Source of the DNA: Thozetella sp. PMI_491
Lineage: Eukaryota; Ascomycota; Sordariomycetes; Chaetosphaeriales; Chaetosphaeriaceae
Length of the DNA stretch: 64,000 nucleotides
Assembly: GCA_021432635.1 (NCBI GenBank)
Contig: MU270041.1
Location: 1-64,000, forward strand
Reading direction: 5' to 3'
Shown here: positions 12,080 through 22,121 of the stretch, piece by piece
How positions within the stretch are numbered: the stretch's first letter is position 1
Layout of the letters: each line of letters opens with the position of its first letter
The notes under the pieces: generated by a model
Told to the model about the DNA's origin: nothing
What the model saw: the letters and a program-made list of their open reading frames with translations, nothing else
Database searches by the model: none
Program-made: the position numbers and the translations under genes

Positions 12080-12688
12080 AGGAAAGAATAAGTTAGTGTG
12101 CGGGACTTTTATTTGCAACCCGAAAATTTCCCAATAATATTAGACAAAGTCTTTAAAGAACACATCAATCTATCATATTTCAGTTCTATTATAGCTATCA
12201 AAGGACGACTGGAAGGAGCGGACTGAGGTCTTGGCAGTCGCATCATCTTGAACTTGGATAAAATAATAGTTCTTGTAGTCAGAAATGGGTCACCTTGCAG
12301 AATACATTGGGTAGTGGATAATGCCACGGGATGGTAATCTCATAACCGTTGTAAGGCAAATGAAATTCGGAAGTTATTTGGGATAATATCGGGCCGAGCC
12401 TTGTTTTACGGTAAACTTTGACATAAGTTGTACGGCTATTACGGCTCGGATCCGGGATCGGCCTCAGCGCGGTAGCACGGCTTTGACAGAGAGTTCTTTA
12501 CCCGGATCGGCCGAGCACGGAGACACTCGCCGATTCCATGGTATAATATTAGGTGCTAAGATGCTTGCTGTTACTGGCCCAAGATGACCACGTTTCCTTA
12601 GGTGTTGCGGTGTCCATCACCTCTAACAAGCCTCCGCTGGCGGTTGCGGCTTACTCCTAGAGAGCCCGAGGCTCAATCGATTGCAAAC
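12080..12688. other. Intergenic between two plus-strand genes
   Basis: 3' end of the small GPI-type protein gene and promoter of the SET gene. AT-rich near 12100-12400. A 72-codon minus-strand frame has no support. Confidence 0.5.
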
Positions 12689-14112
12689 ATGGGGCTCGCT
12701 TCACCTGTGTTCAAAGTACTGGCGGCTGCAGCTGTATTGAATGCTCTGGTGACCGGGGAATATCTCGCTACAAAGGTCTGCCCTACTGAGATACACTCTC
12801 CTTTCCAGCCGCCTCACCACATCGTGTGCCCTGTCCCCATTGACGACACCTCAACACCATCTTCTTTTACCTGGACCCCGTGGACGCACCACCCTCAGTG
12901 TGCGAACCAGGAAGATGACCCCGCAAAAAAGCTATGCGTCTACACCAATTCCGAGCACGGGCTCGGGGGGATCAGTATCGTCACCACCCCTTTCTCGGCG
13001 GCAGAGGCAACTAGAATCTTAAACGAGCCACTCGCCCCAGACTCGTCACTGGAGTTGCTGGCAAATATGACGAGAGGCGGGGAGCTGCCGTACAAAATTG
13101 TCGACATTCCGGGGAAGGGGAAGGGAGTGATTGCCACGCGCAAGATTGCGAAGTACGAGGTCATCATGGCAGACTACGCTTCTCTGGCAGTGGATATGAG
13201 CCTGCCGGCCCTCGTGCAGCGCATGAAGGGGTACAAACTGCTCCACGTGGCTGCAGACCAGCTCGCTGACCCAGGCCGAGCAATGACGTTGGGACGGAGC
13301 AACGAGCAAGCAGCAGACGTCATTGAGGATATACTAAGGACAAATGCATTCCACACCATATTGGCGGGCCAGCCACACATGGTTCTCTTTCCAGAAGTTT
13401 CGGTACGGCCCCTGTTGCGAATGCCGCAAGTACAATATGAACACTGACAAGTGTTGCTAGAGAATGAATCACGCCTGCAGACCAAAGTAAGTATCCTGCT
13501 TCGGCAGCTGTGGCACGCTTTGGAAACTGGGACCTGTGGTTGACAGCTTCTGTAGCGCATACACCAGGTTCGTGCCCGAGAACTTGGGGACAACGGTAGG
13601 GGCTGCTATGGACATCGAGCCCGGTGAAGAGATTACCATTAGTTGTGAGGGCCCTCGCTTCCATACTTATCGATCAAGCTTGGTATTGTGTCTAATGGCG
13701 TCTAGATCTCACCTTCGGCCAAACCTTTGATGAGCGGCAAAAGTCACTCAAGCGCTGGAGCTTCAACTGCACGTGCTCGCTCTGCGCCGCCGGTAAGGAG
13801 CGCGGCGTGTCCGACAAGAAGCGGAAGCAGATCGAGGCCCTACGCGAGAAGGCAGGCGAGGCGTACCACGAGGCCAAGGCCTCCGATGCTATCCGGTACA
13901 CAGTAGAAGCGCTCGAGCTGATGCGGCAGGAGGAGCTCTTCCCCATGTACAGCGAGCAGTTCGAGAACCTAGCGCGCATCTACTGGGCTGTCGGGGATTG
14001 GAAGATGGCGACCCAACACGCGCGGAAGTCGCTGGATCTTCTCAAGGAGCAAGGCTACATCGAGGGGTACAACGAGCGACACCTAGCAAGCCTGTTGCAG
14101 AGCTTCGACTAG
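12689..14112 (+). CDS. SET-domain protein with N-terminal secretion signal
   Basis: Four exons (12689-13402, 13461-13486, 13556-13644, 13706-14112) give about 411 residues. The start is the ATG at 12689, giving MGLASPVFKVLAAAAVLNAL, a good signal peptide. The SET domain begins at KIVDIPGKGKGVIATRKI and carries the catalytic-site block RMNHACRPNAYTRF, formed across the 26-nt exon 2, then GEEITISYLTFG. A CxC-x2-C post-SET-like cluster (NCTCSLC) and a helical TPR-like C-terminus follow. SET proteins transfer methyl groups from S-adenosylmethionine to lysine; this SMYD/SET5-like group in fungi is largely uncharacterised. The signal peptide is at odds with a chromatin role. Fold assignment is firm, location and substrate unknown. 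Confidence 0.85.
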
Positions 14113-14889
14113 GCGCCATTGACCTTTCGTTGAGCCCAGGATTCATTGGCCCCGCAAAGAGCGTGGTCTGCCACAGCAAACTTCACGGGTATAGCGACGT
14201 GGGTGCCATGGTCTTTGTGATGGCTGGTCATCACAGCCTGGCTTGTGGCTGTCCCGTCACATCTGACGTCAAGCCTCTCGAAATTGCAGAAGGGCTCCCA
14301 GCAGTCACCCACGCGTGCGGCCACGGTCTAGACAGCTATCCAGCTGATGCATAACCACATGCAGTCTCTCTACCATGCTATCTCAAATAGACTTCAGCCC
14401 TGGGCGGCCGCTAGATGAAGCTACGTTTGGAGCTCTTGGTGACGAAATGTAGATCTCAAAAATGAAACAACCGCCAGACGGAAGAAACTGACGGCAGTGA
14501 TTAACGAAGGATCATTTGCTCTCTGGTCCTTCCCCAGCGCCCGAAGGAGCCCGCCACCATATGCACGCCTCATCAGGCCACGATGGCCCTAGGTGCGCCG
14601 TGGCCGGAAGCCCATGACTATCTGAAGAAAAAAAGAGAAAAAGAAACAGGAGCAAGATTTTCGGCCGTCGACGTGGGTACAAATTCCCGCCGTGGTGGGG
14701 CATAGTCACGTGCGGCACAGGTAATCGTCTGGGCGCTGATTGGCTGCCTTGGGCCGAGGAACCGAAGCCCCCAAGCTCCCGTTGCCGTTCCGAAGAACTT
14801 CGAACTGCTCGAGGAGCATCACCCGCATCAGCACCCCCCTTCCGGACCGACACGCAGGACCCCAATTGGGACGGAGCACGACTGCAACC
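14113..14889. other. Intergenic, SDH3 promoter
   Basis: Contains the SET gene 3' flank and the SDH3 promoter. A purine-rich patch occurs near 14624-14655. No gene seen. Confidence 0.5.
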
Positions 14890-15608
14890 ATGATTTCGCA
14901 ACGAGTAGGAGCCTCGGCTCTGCGCCAGGGTAAGAATTGACATCTGCGTCGACATTGGCCCGCCCCGGGACGAGATAGCTGACTTGAATTGCCTCATCGT
15001 TGAAACAGTCGCCCGCAAGAATAACGCCTTCTTCACTGCGAACCTCGCCCGCGTCGCTCTCGCGTCCAACCTGCCCACCACCCAGATTCGGTATGTTGCA
15101 GGCGATTGGGTCGCAGCTCTCAAAGAGACCCTAACTGACGTGCTATCTTCTCTACAGCCCAGTCGCGACCCAGAAGATCACCGCCGAAGCCAACCAAGAA
15201 CTCCTCGCCGAGCAGCGCCGGAGGCGTCCCATCTCTCCCCATCTCGAGATCTACAACTACGGCCAGACGTGGTTCGGCCACAGTGCGTGGCAGCGAATCA
15301 CCGGATCCATCTTCAGCGGCGGCCTGTACGTCTTCGCTACGGCCTACCTCGCCGCGCCCCTGCTCGGCTGGCACCTCGAGACCGCCTCGCTCACTGCCGC
15401 CTTTGCCACGCTACCGGTTGCCATCAAGGGCGGCTTCAAGTTCCTCCTCGCCTGGCCGTTCGTATACCACTCCGTCAACGGTGTGCGCCACCTCTTGTGG
15501 GACATGCGGCTCGGGTTTGCGAACCCCAAGGAGCGCGTCACCGCTACCGGATGGGCTGTCTGGGGTACGACGCTGGTTCTTGGGCTGGGGCTTGCTTTTG
15601 CCCTTTAA
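14890..15608 (+). CDS. SDH3: Succinate dehydrogenase cytochrome b subunit, mitochondrial (SDH3/SdhC)
   Basis: Three exons (14890-14929, 15009-15090, 15158-15608) encode about 190 residues, normal for SDH3. The N-terminus MISQRVGASALRQ starts a mitochondrial presequence. The mature part contains RPISPHLEIYNY, the conserved entry to the membrane domain, then QRITGSIFSGG, three hydrophobic helices, and VYHSVNGVRHLLWDM, which carries the haem/quinone-side histidines. The protein anchors complex II in the inner membrane and, with SDH4, forms the ubiquinone site that is the target of SDHI fungicides. The helix-1 motif reads QRITG where many homologues have HRITG; fungal variation here is known to be high. 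Very secure call. Confidence 0.93.
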
Positions 15609-16091
15609 AACCTCGGAGGGCGAGATGGTAGCAACTTCAGGGAGGGGTTATGGCTCTGTACATGGGTGATGGGCGTTGCGCAATAGCTGTGATGATAGCT
15701 GTGTAGAATGGTAGACTATGCCCATTAAAGGGAAGTGAATGGATACCACAGTTGTCCCAACATTAATCGGAGCTCCTTTGCTCACATTTTTAACTGGATA
15801 CCGTCGCGGATATCGAGCATGGTACAGCAAAACCTCGGTGCAGGCACGCGCGAGCAAAGGCAATCTACAGCTCCGTATAATGTAGCTACCTGGCTCACTA
15901 GCTCAACGCACAGCGCATTGTGTGGTATCAAGTCGACTCTATGCCACCGTGATGCCACCGATCCTATCCCTATCGGTGCCTATCCGAGAAACCTGGTCCT
16001 TTTGGCCTCGCCCTAACGCCATGCTAAATCCACAACGCCGGTGTCTTGCACATCCCCTGTACGCCGGAAACACTAGACTTGACCTCGGCGA
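15609..16091. other. Intergenic between convergent SDH3 and TAF6
   Basis: 3' flanks of two convergent genes. No gene or structured element recognised. Confidence 0.5.
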
Positions 16092-17560
16092 TCACTCGAT
16101 GTTGCGAGCTACGAGGATCGCCTCATTGAGGCTATGGTTGCCGAGCTGCACAACGCGCTCGCCAACAATGGGGCCGAGGAACTCGATGACCTCGGCCGCT
16201 TCGTTGCTCGAGACGCCATTGACGCCGTTGGCCTGGACGGATCCGCCAACGATACTGACGATGCCCTTTAGGATGCTACTGACTAGAGCCTCGAACTCGA
16301 GGTGGCTGGACTCGCCTTTGTTGCGCAGCGGCTGCAGGATAGCCGCGTCGTAATCCTTCAGGTTGGGGAGGACCAGCACGCGCACCGCTTCCGGGCCACC
16401 GGCGGCGGCCAGGCCGCTCATAGCACCGTAGTGGACAGCGGGAGAGCGGGTCGGGTCGAGAAACTGCTTCAGGCAGGTACGGGTTAGCTTGGGCCGCAGC
16501 AGCGAGTTGCCCTTGCTGTACTTCCGGGCGATGATGCCGATGAGGCTAGCGGCCATCTCGCGCAGGCGGTACTGCTCGTTGATGGCATCGGTGCCCTCCT
16601 CGGAGCCCAGCTTGCGGGCCATCATGCAGGTCAGGACGGGGGCGCACAGGGCGGTCGCGTAGGGGTCGAGGAAGAGGTGCTCGTTCTGGATGATGGCGGC
16701 GGCCAGCTCCATCATCTGGCGCAGGACGAAAATGTCGTCCAGGCGGTGCGTGACCTGGTTAGTGATGAAATTGACGAAGTATGGCAGCAGCTGATGTAGG
16801 CCGGGATCGATACGGACCGACTCGAGGGCGGCGGCGCGCAGTCGGATCTTCTCCTCGTCGGGGTCGTCGTCGAGCACGGCAGCCTGGATCTTGTCGAAGT
16901 AGAGGACCAGCTCCTTGCTGATGACGTGCTTAACGGCCGGCCGGAATGCCACATTGTCGTTACCGGCAAGCGCGACCAGCGCTGGGTTGGCCCCGGGGCC
17001 CTTGGGCAAGAGCTCCTTGGATGACGTCTCGGCGGTGGAGGGGTTCTGGGGGATCAGGGGCTGGACACCTTCGATGGCGAGCCAGTGGGCTGCGAAACGC
17101 GCACAATTGTCAGCAGAGGACGCGCCGAGGAGTTGAGAATAGCCCATGGGCCACCACAGAGGGGCAACTCACCGGTAAAGCTCGCGTCCCGCGGTACCTT
17201 GGGCAGCGGAGCGTTGATGAGCTTCTCAAAGTCAACCTCCTCATCCTCGATGTAGAAGAGCGGCTGGCCGGGGCCGAGGCTGGCCTCGCCGAAGCGGAGC
17301 GGGCGGGTCGACTCGTAGCCATAGAGGGGCTCGACGTTGAGGACCTTCATGGCCTGGGTGATGTCTTGGACCGACAGGGTGGTGCGGTTCGCGGCGCGCA
17401 TCAGGCGCAGGCCCTCCTGGATGACCTGGCCCAGGCGGTACTCGACATCCTGCGTCAGGATGCGCTGGGCATCCTCGGGGAGGGCGATGCCGACCGACTC
17501 GGCGACGTCCTTGACGTTGTCGGGGTTCCAGAGCAGCCTCGTGGTCTCGGGAGCTGACAT
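16092..17560 (-). CDS. TAF6: Transcription initiation factor TFIID subunit 6 (TAF6)
   Basis: Two exons (17560-17173 and 17089-16092) give about 461 residues. The first 70 residues form the TAF6 histone fold ([20 protein letters not shown] to [15 protein letters not shown]), which pairs with TAF9. After the linker [17 protein letters not shown] comes the conserved C-terminal HEAT-repeat region ([51 protein letters not shown]). It is a shared core subunit of TFIID (and SAGA in yeast) acting at RNA polymerase II promoters. An in-frame upstream ATG at 17722 would add 54 basic residues; I prefer [11 protein letters not shown] because the histone fold starts directly after it. Confidence 0.93.
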
Positions 17561-18186
17561 GGCGGCGGCGTATGGATTCTCGTTGCTGCCCTCGTCGCGG
17601 CTGTGGCTGGGAACGCAGATTCGAGCTGGAGACTGCCGACGACGTTTTGCGCGGGTGCCAATGGTCGCGAGCTCGGCCAGGCGCCGCGGGATTGGCTTGC
17701 AGGTCGACCCCGGTGAGTCCATGGTGGGCCTGCATACTGTTAGTAGATGCGTGACATTTATGCCTATCTGTTAACAGAAGACGGGTGAGGCGGGGCCACC
17801 TACGCTTGGGCTATCGATGATTGGGCGAGGGCGTTGGGTGACAGTGTTTGGCTGATCAACCCCGGTTCAAAGAGGCTTCGGATCACAAGGCAGCGATGAG
17901 GAAGTGTGCAAAAGAGTGATGTTTGATTGTGGGCATTCTAAGATGGGTAGAAAACCAGCTTGTTTGTTTTCTCCTTTCTTGCCACAGGGTGAGTGCAGAA
18001 GTTTTGAAAGGGTGGCCCCACTTTGCCCTGCAGCAGATGTACTTCAAGCTTAGCAGGTCATTCCCTCGTCACAGGAGCCTTTTATAACAAGTACTTAGAA
18101 GTATGAGCTTATTGACGGTTGATATGAAGGGAATGTGTGCCTCTGTCTGACTGATTCTCTTCAAAGAGGACCTGGATAGCATCCGC
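17561..18186. other. Intergenic, TAF6 promoter and antiporter 3' flank
   Basis: Upstream of TAF6 and downstream of the antiporter. The in-frame extension of TAF6 to 17722 lies here but lacks conservation. No gene. Confidence 0.5.
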
Positions 18187-20059
18187 TTAGCTCACGCCCC
18201 ATATCCCCAGCACCTTCCGCCGCCCCTCCTGTGGCCCCCGACCGCTCCGAGATTCCAGCTTCTTGACTCTACGGACTAGCAGTCCAACGCTAACCGGCCC
18301 AATAATGGTACAGAGAGTTATGGCCCAGGTGACTACAAGGAACAAGTCGGAGGGCTCGTCAACCCCCCGTGACTCACGGCCAAACATACCGCTGCTCTCG
18401 GCGACTGCAGAGATCAGATAGCCAATTTCACCACGGGCTACCATAGACAGTGCCAGGATACAAGCCGGGTAGACAGAGACGGGCATGTCCGCCGCCGCGT
18501 AGTCGGCACTTGCGGCCGGCTGCACTGCTTGAGGAGGGTTCTGAGAATTCGGTCCACCACTCCCGTCTGTTCTGCCCTTGTCCAGTTTCTCTTCCTGAGG
18601 AGCTGGTGACGCTGCCGGAGAAGTTTGACCCGTCCCAACACACTGGCCCCCTGGTGCTATCGTTTTTGGCCGCCGCATGCTGAGGGAGGATAGTTTCTTG
18701 ACCACACGCTGGACAGTCCGCAGAGGGCTTGCATATGATAGCAGCCAAATGCCGCAGCATAGCTTACCGGCAATCATCAATAGAGTGTATATGAAACCCC
18801 GCCACACGATGGGTCCGGAGAACATTTTTGTGACTGGGATCGAGAAGCCAATGGAAGCCTACAAACACACCCAATACTCAGTCAGCCGCTTGTTGAAGAA
18901 TCGGAACACACATACGTACGAAAAAGAATGGCTTGAGGACATTGGAAACTGTCGCCGAGTAGTACGTATGGTACATCTGCAACCCTGATTCGGCCTCGGG
19001 TAGCTGTAGGGAAGGCGCAGCCGCAGAGCTCTGAAGTTCCTGTGGTGGTTCAACCTGAGCATCGCTTCTCGGTCCACTCGGCTGCTCCCGGAGCTGGTCT
19101 GTCCTGGGCTGAGAGAGGATCTTCCCCGACTGCCCATGTGGCACTTCGGAGTACCACCAGGATATGGTGGCACCTGCCAGGTATGCGGCTAATAGGTTTG
19201 ATGCCCCCGCGGCCATACCGGCGACTACCAGGCAGAAAAGCCAGACTGTCTGGAGCGCAAACGAAGCATGGTCGGATCCTAGAGTACGGGTGATCCGGCC
19301 ATCCGGGTTATTTTCCATTGCCAAGTTTAATCGAGAAGTGACCGGCCGGATGATGAAGTGGCACGCTAAAGGCACGACGACCGCAAAGGCGAGCGAGACA
19401 AGCAAGGGCCGGACGACCGTGGAAATGCTGAAATCTCCGCTGCCAAGGTTCGACACGACTTGGACCATTACTAGCCCGACCACGTCGTCCATCATGGCAG
19501 CACTGGTCAGAACGACACCCAGGCGCGTTGACGATAGCCCGCTCGTGCCGAGTACGGTGAAAGTGGTCCCAAGGCTCGTGGAGCACAGGGCGGCTCCGGC
19601 CGCGAAAGCCTGGACGGGAGATGCATCGACCAGGAATCTCAAAAAGAAGGAGAAGCCAATTGGCACTGCAATACCCGTAATGGCGACCGAAGCTGAGAGC
19701 ACGAGGTTGGCCTTGAGCGACACGATGGAGGTCGAGAGGCCCCCTTGGTAAAGGTCAGAGTCGGTGTCTGGAAAGGTGGTTTGGGAGGAACATGTGGATG
19801 GCAGGGCCTTGTAGGTACCTTCAAACACGATAAGTATGAGACCGATGTAGCCCAACTGCATCACGGCTGCCTCGACCTCGGGAGCGAGCCATCCTGCGCC
19901 GGGCAGGCCCCAGGCCATGCCGACCAAGACCTGCCCGATAAGGCCGCAGTATAGCAGCCTGTCAAGCGTGAAGTTCACAGCGTTGAGCAGTAGTAAAAAT
20001 GACGACAAGATAACTAGGTCAACGACCGATGGCTCATGATAGGCAAGCGAGGACGGCAT
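18187..20059 (-). CDS. Cation/proton antiporter, CPA2-like membrane protein
   Basis: Three exons (20059-19819, 19743-18920, 18858-18187) give about 578 residues. The N-terminal half has many hydrophobic helices typical of the sodium/hydrogen exchanger fold, with FEGGLSTSIVSLKANL across the first splice junction, LCSTSLGTTFTVL, and SAAMMDDVVGLVMVQ, the conserved acidic pair in the ion path. A hydrophilic insert (around SQPRTDQLREQPSGPRSD) and a second one after KLSSLSMRRPK separate blocks of helices. MVARGEIGYLISAVAES is the last conserved block. The family exchanges Na+ or K+ for protons at the plasma membrane or in organelles; the ion is not determinable here. The first intron is 75 nt and free of stops, so it reads through as open frame. 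Confidence 0.83.
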
Positions 20060-20386
20060 CCTGTCGAGCCACCACAGCTGGCACGAAACTGCGCCTATTT
20101 AGCGGAGTAGGGAGTAGATAGATGCACAAACCGCTAGAAGCTAGTTAACCAGTTTTCATGGTTTATTGCCGCAGGTGGGTCCAGGCTTATGAACCACCAC
20201 AGCCAGGCCACAGGCACCCAAATTTGAAACCATTTTAGTGGACGTTTAGCGCTTAGTGAAGGTCTGGGCATACCCACTAGCTACGAAGGCCGGTCCATTT
20301 AGGACTTGAGATAGGTGTCTTGACTAGTTATACTTAGGTAGATAACATACATTATGGTTGCGTGGTAGTATGGGCTACTATCCTAT
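20060..20386. other. Intergenic, antiporter promoter
   Basis: Separates the antiporter gene from the 3' end of the amidohydrolase gene, both on the minus strand. Nothing recognised. Confidence 0.5.
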
Positions 20387-21343
20387 TCATTCACAAGACC
20401 CAACTTTGAACAAATCCTTGAGGTTCTCGGCGAAGATGCGCTTGACCAGCGACTCGTCTCCACCACACCAGCCAACAACCTGTGTGATGAACGGCCGGAT
20501 ATCCGTGTCCTCGAACTTGACATGCGGCCAGTCGGACGCCCAGACTAGCCGGTTCCTACCACCCACCCGGACCAGCTCCTTACCGATAGGGTCTAGAAGG
20601 CTCCAGTTGTCCGTGATACGGTAGGGCCCGGAGAGCCGCAGGTAAGTCTGGCCCTGCTTGATCAAGTTGACGGTGGAGCTGAAACCGGGTATCTGGGTGT
20701 ACGGGTCGGTCAGGGTCCCGTTGGGCAGGGTCGGGTATCCGAAGTGGTCGAGGATGATGCGCACGTTGGTGGCCGGGATGAACTCCTCTAGCCAGCCGAG
20801 GTAGGTCGAGTCGACGGCAAACTGCAGGTGCCAGTCTAGGCCGGCCTCCTGGAAACTGTCGATGTACTGCCAGATGGTGCTGTTGAGCTCGTCCTTGGTC
20901 AGGGTGATGCCCGTGGTCCGCAGGTTGATGCGCGCCCCGCGCACGCCGAGGACGTGCCACTCGCGGAGCGTGTCCGCAGTGGTGTTGGCAGGGTCGTAGA
21001 CGGCGATGCCGCGGGCGTAGTCCTTGCCCAGCTCCGCGAGCGACTTCAACATCAGTGTGTTGTTGAAGCCGTACACGCTGGGCTGCACGATAACTGTCCG
21101 CCCGATGCCCATGGAGCCAAAGAAGCGGCGCATGTCGTCGACGGTGGCCTCACCCGTGTCATAAGTCGCGTCCGGGTCGAGCGGGTAGTTGGCCGGGTCG
21201 ATGATGTGGATCTGGCCGTCAAAAGTGATGGGCGGAGCAAGAGGCAGATCATCACGACGGCCGATTGATGCACGCGGCATCTGGGCACTGGCTGTCACTA
21301 GCTGGGCGCCCAGGGCGAGGCATGCCGTGAGACGGGGGAGCAT
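20387..21343 (-). CDS. Secreted amidohydrolase (Amidohydro_2 family)
   Basis: An intronless gene of 318 residues with a signal peptide (MLPRLTACLALGAQLVTASA). It is a TIM-barrel amidohydrolase of the 2-pyrone-4,6-dicarboxylate lactonase/decarboxylase group: FDGQIHIID at strand 1, QPSVYG at strand 2, GVRGARINL, IILDHFGYP (H200), and WASDWPHVKFED (D271) at strand 8. In most relatives strand 1 carries HxH; here it is QIH (Q44, H46), so one metal ligand is replaced. The LigI lactonase of this group works without a metal, so activity is still possible. Secretion is unusual for the family. Substrate unknown. Confidence 0.83.
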   Translation of the reverse strand: MLPRLTACLALGAQLVTASAQMPRASIGRRDDLPLAPPITFDGQIHIIDPANYPLDPDATYDTGEATVDDMRRFFGSMGIGRTVIVQPSVYGFNNTLMLKSLAELGKDYARGIAVYDPANTTADTLREWHVLGVRGARINLRTTGITLTKDELNSTIWQYIDSFQEAGLDWHLQFAVDSTYLGWLEEFIPATNVRIILDHFGYPTLPNGTLTDPYTQIPGFSSTVNLIKQGQTYLRLSGPYRITDNWSLLDPIGKELVRVGGRNRLVWASDWPHVKFEDTDIRPFITQVVGWCGGDESLVKRIFAENLKDLFKVGSCE

Positions 21344-22121
21344 CTTGTCACTATAGAGAACTCTACAACCCAGGTGAGACCGGCACGGGGAGGTGAGGAA
21401 GCCCTCGCTTGCCTTCTCACTTGCTTCTCATCCCAGCGGTTTTATAGCCACCGGCGGCGGACGTTGCGATCCCATGCATATTTGGATCCTCCGCCGCCGG
21501 TACTGCTGAAATCCCACGGAGTTCACGGGGTTCCCGGATTCAGGGAAGACATCGGCAATACGTTAGCATCCCTGATGTTGTTTCCCCACGGGGATTGGCG
21601 CCGGCGCGGCGGGGTAAGGTGGGATGGATACTCTGTACCCCTGGTAGAATACACCTACAAACAAACGGATAAACCCTGGTTTTGCGGACCTTGAGCTAGC
21701 AGAGTCCAGTGATGGTAGAATACAGGTTGCGTAGTGCACAGGGCGGGGGGCAGGGATCAACGGCGCCGGTGTAGCTCGGCACGGACGAGATATCGCCGTC
21801 CACGCCGACCCCGCCCTCTCCACCGGTCAGAACCGGAAACAAACCGCCCGCAATCCCAACAGCCCTGGATCGTGCTGTAGTCCAGAGGACGAGCTCGGCC
21901 GAGGAATAGTCTCATAGAGCCACGGCATCCTCAGCGAAGTGGGGTGGAGACGTAAATTGCCGGGGATGTGAGAGAGGTGCGGCACACGGGGCTGACTCTT
22001 AAGTCTCAATAATGGCGAAAGGGATACATTAGTCCCGACTTAATGGAGGTCAAGAAAGATTCTCATTCCGCATTGGTCATACAGTCATAAGAGTGCCATC
22101 CTATGCCTGCTAAGATGCTAC
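21344..22121. other. Intergenic upstream of amidohydrolase
   Basis: Contains the amidohydrolase promoter and the 3' flank of the CFEM receptor gene. No gene recognised. Confidence 0.5.
21440..21446 (-). promoter_or_regulatory. TATA box of the amidohydrolase gene
   Basis: TATAAAA on the minus strand lies about 100 bp before the ATG at 21343. Motif and spacing only. Confidence 0.45.

Noticed and set aside
14512-15123. 203-codon minus-strand open frame over SDH3 exons
   Set aside because: Antisense shadow of SDH3 and its promoter.
17561-17722. N-terminal extension of TAF6 to an upstream ATG
   Set aside because: The extension is basic and low in conservation, and the histone fold begins right after the downstream Met at 17560.
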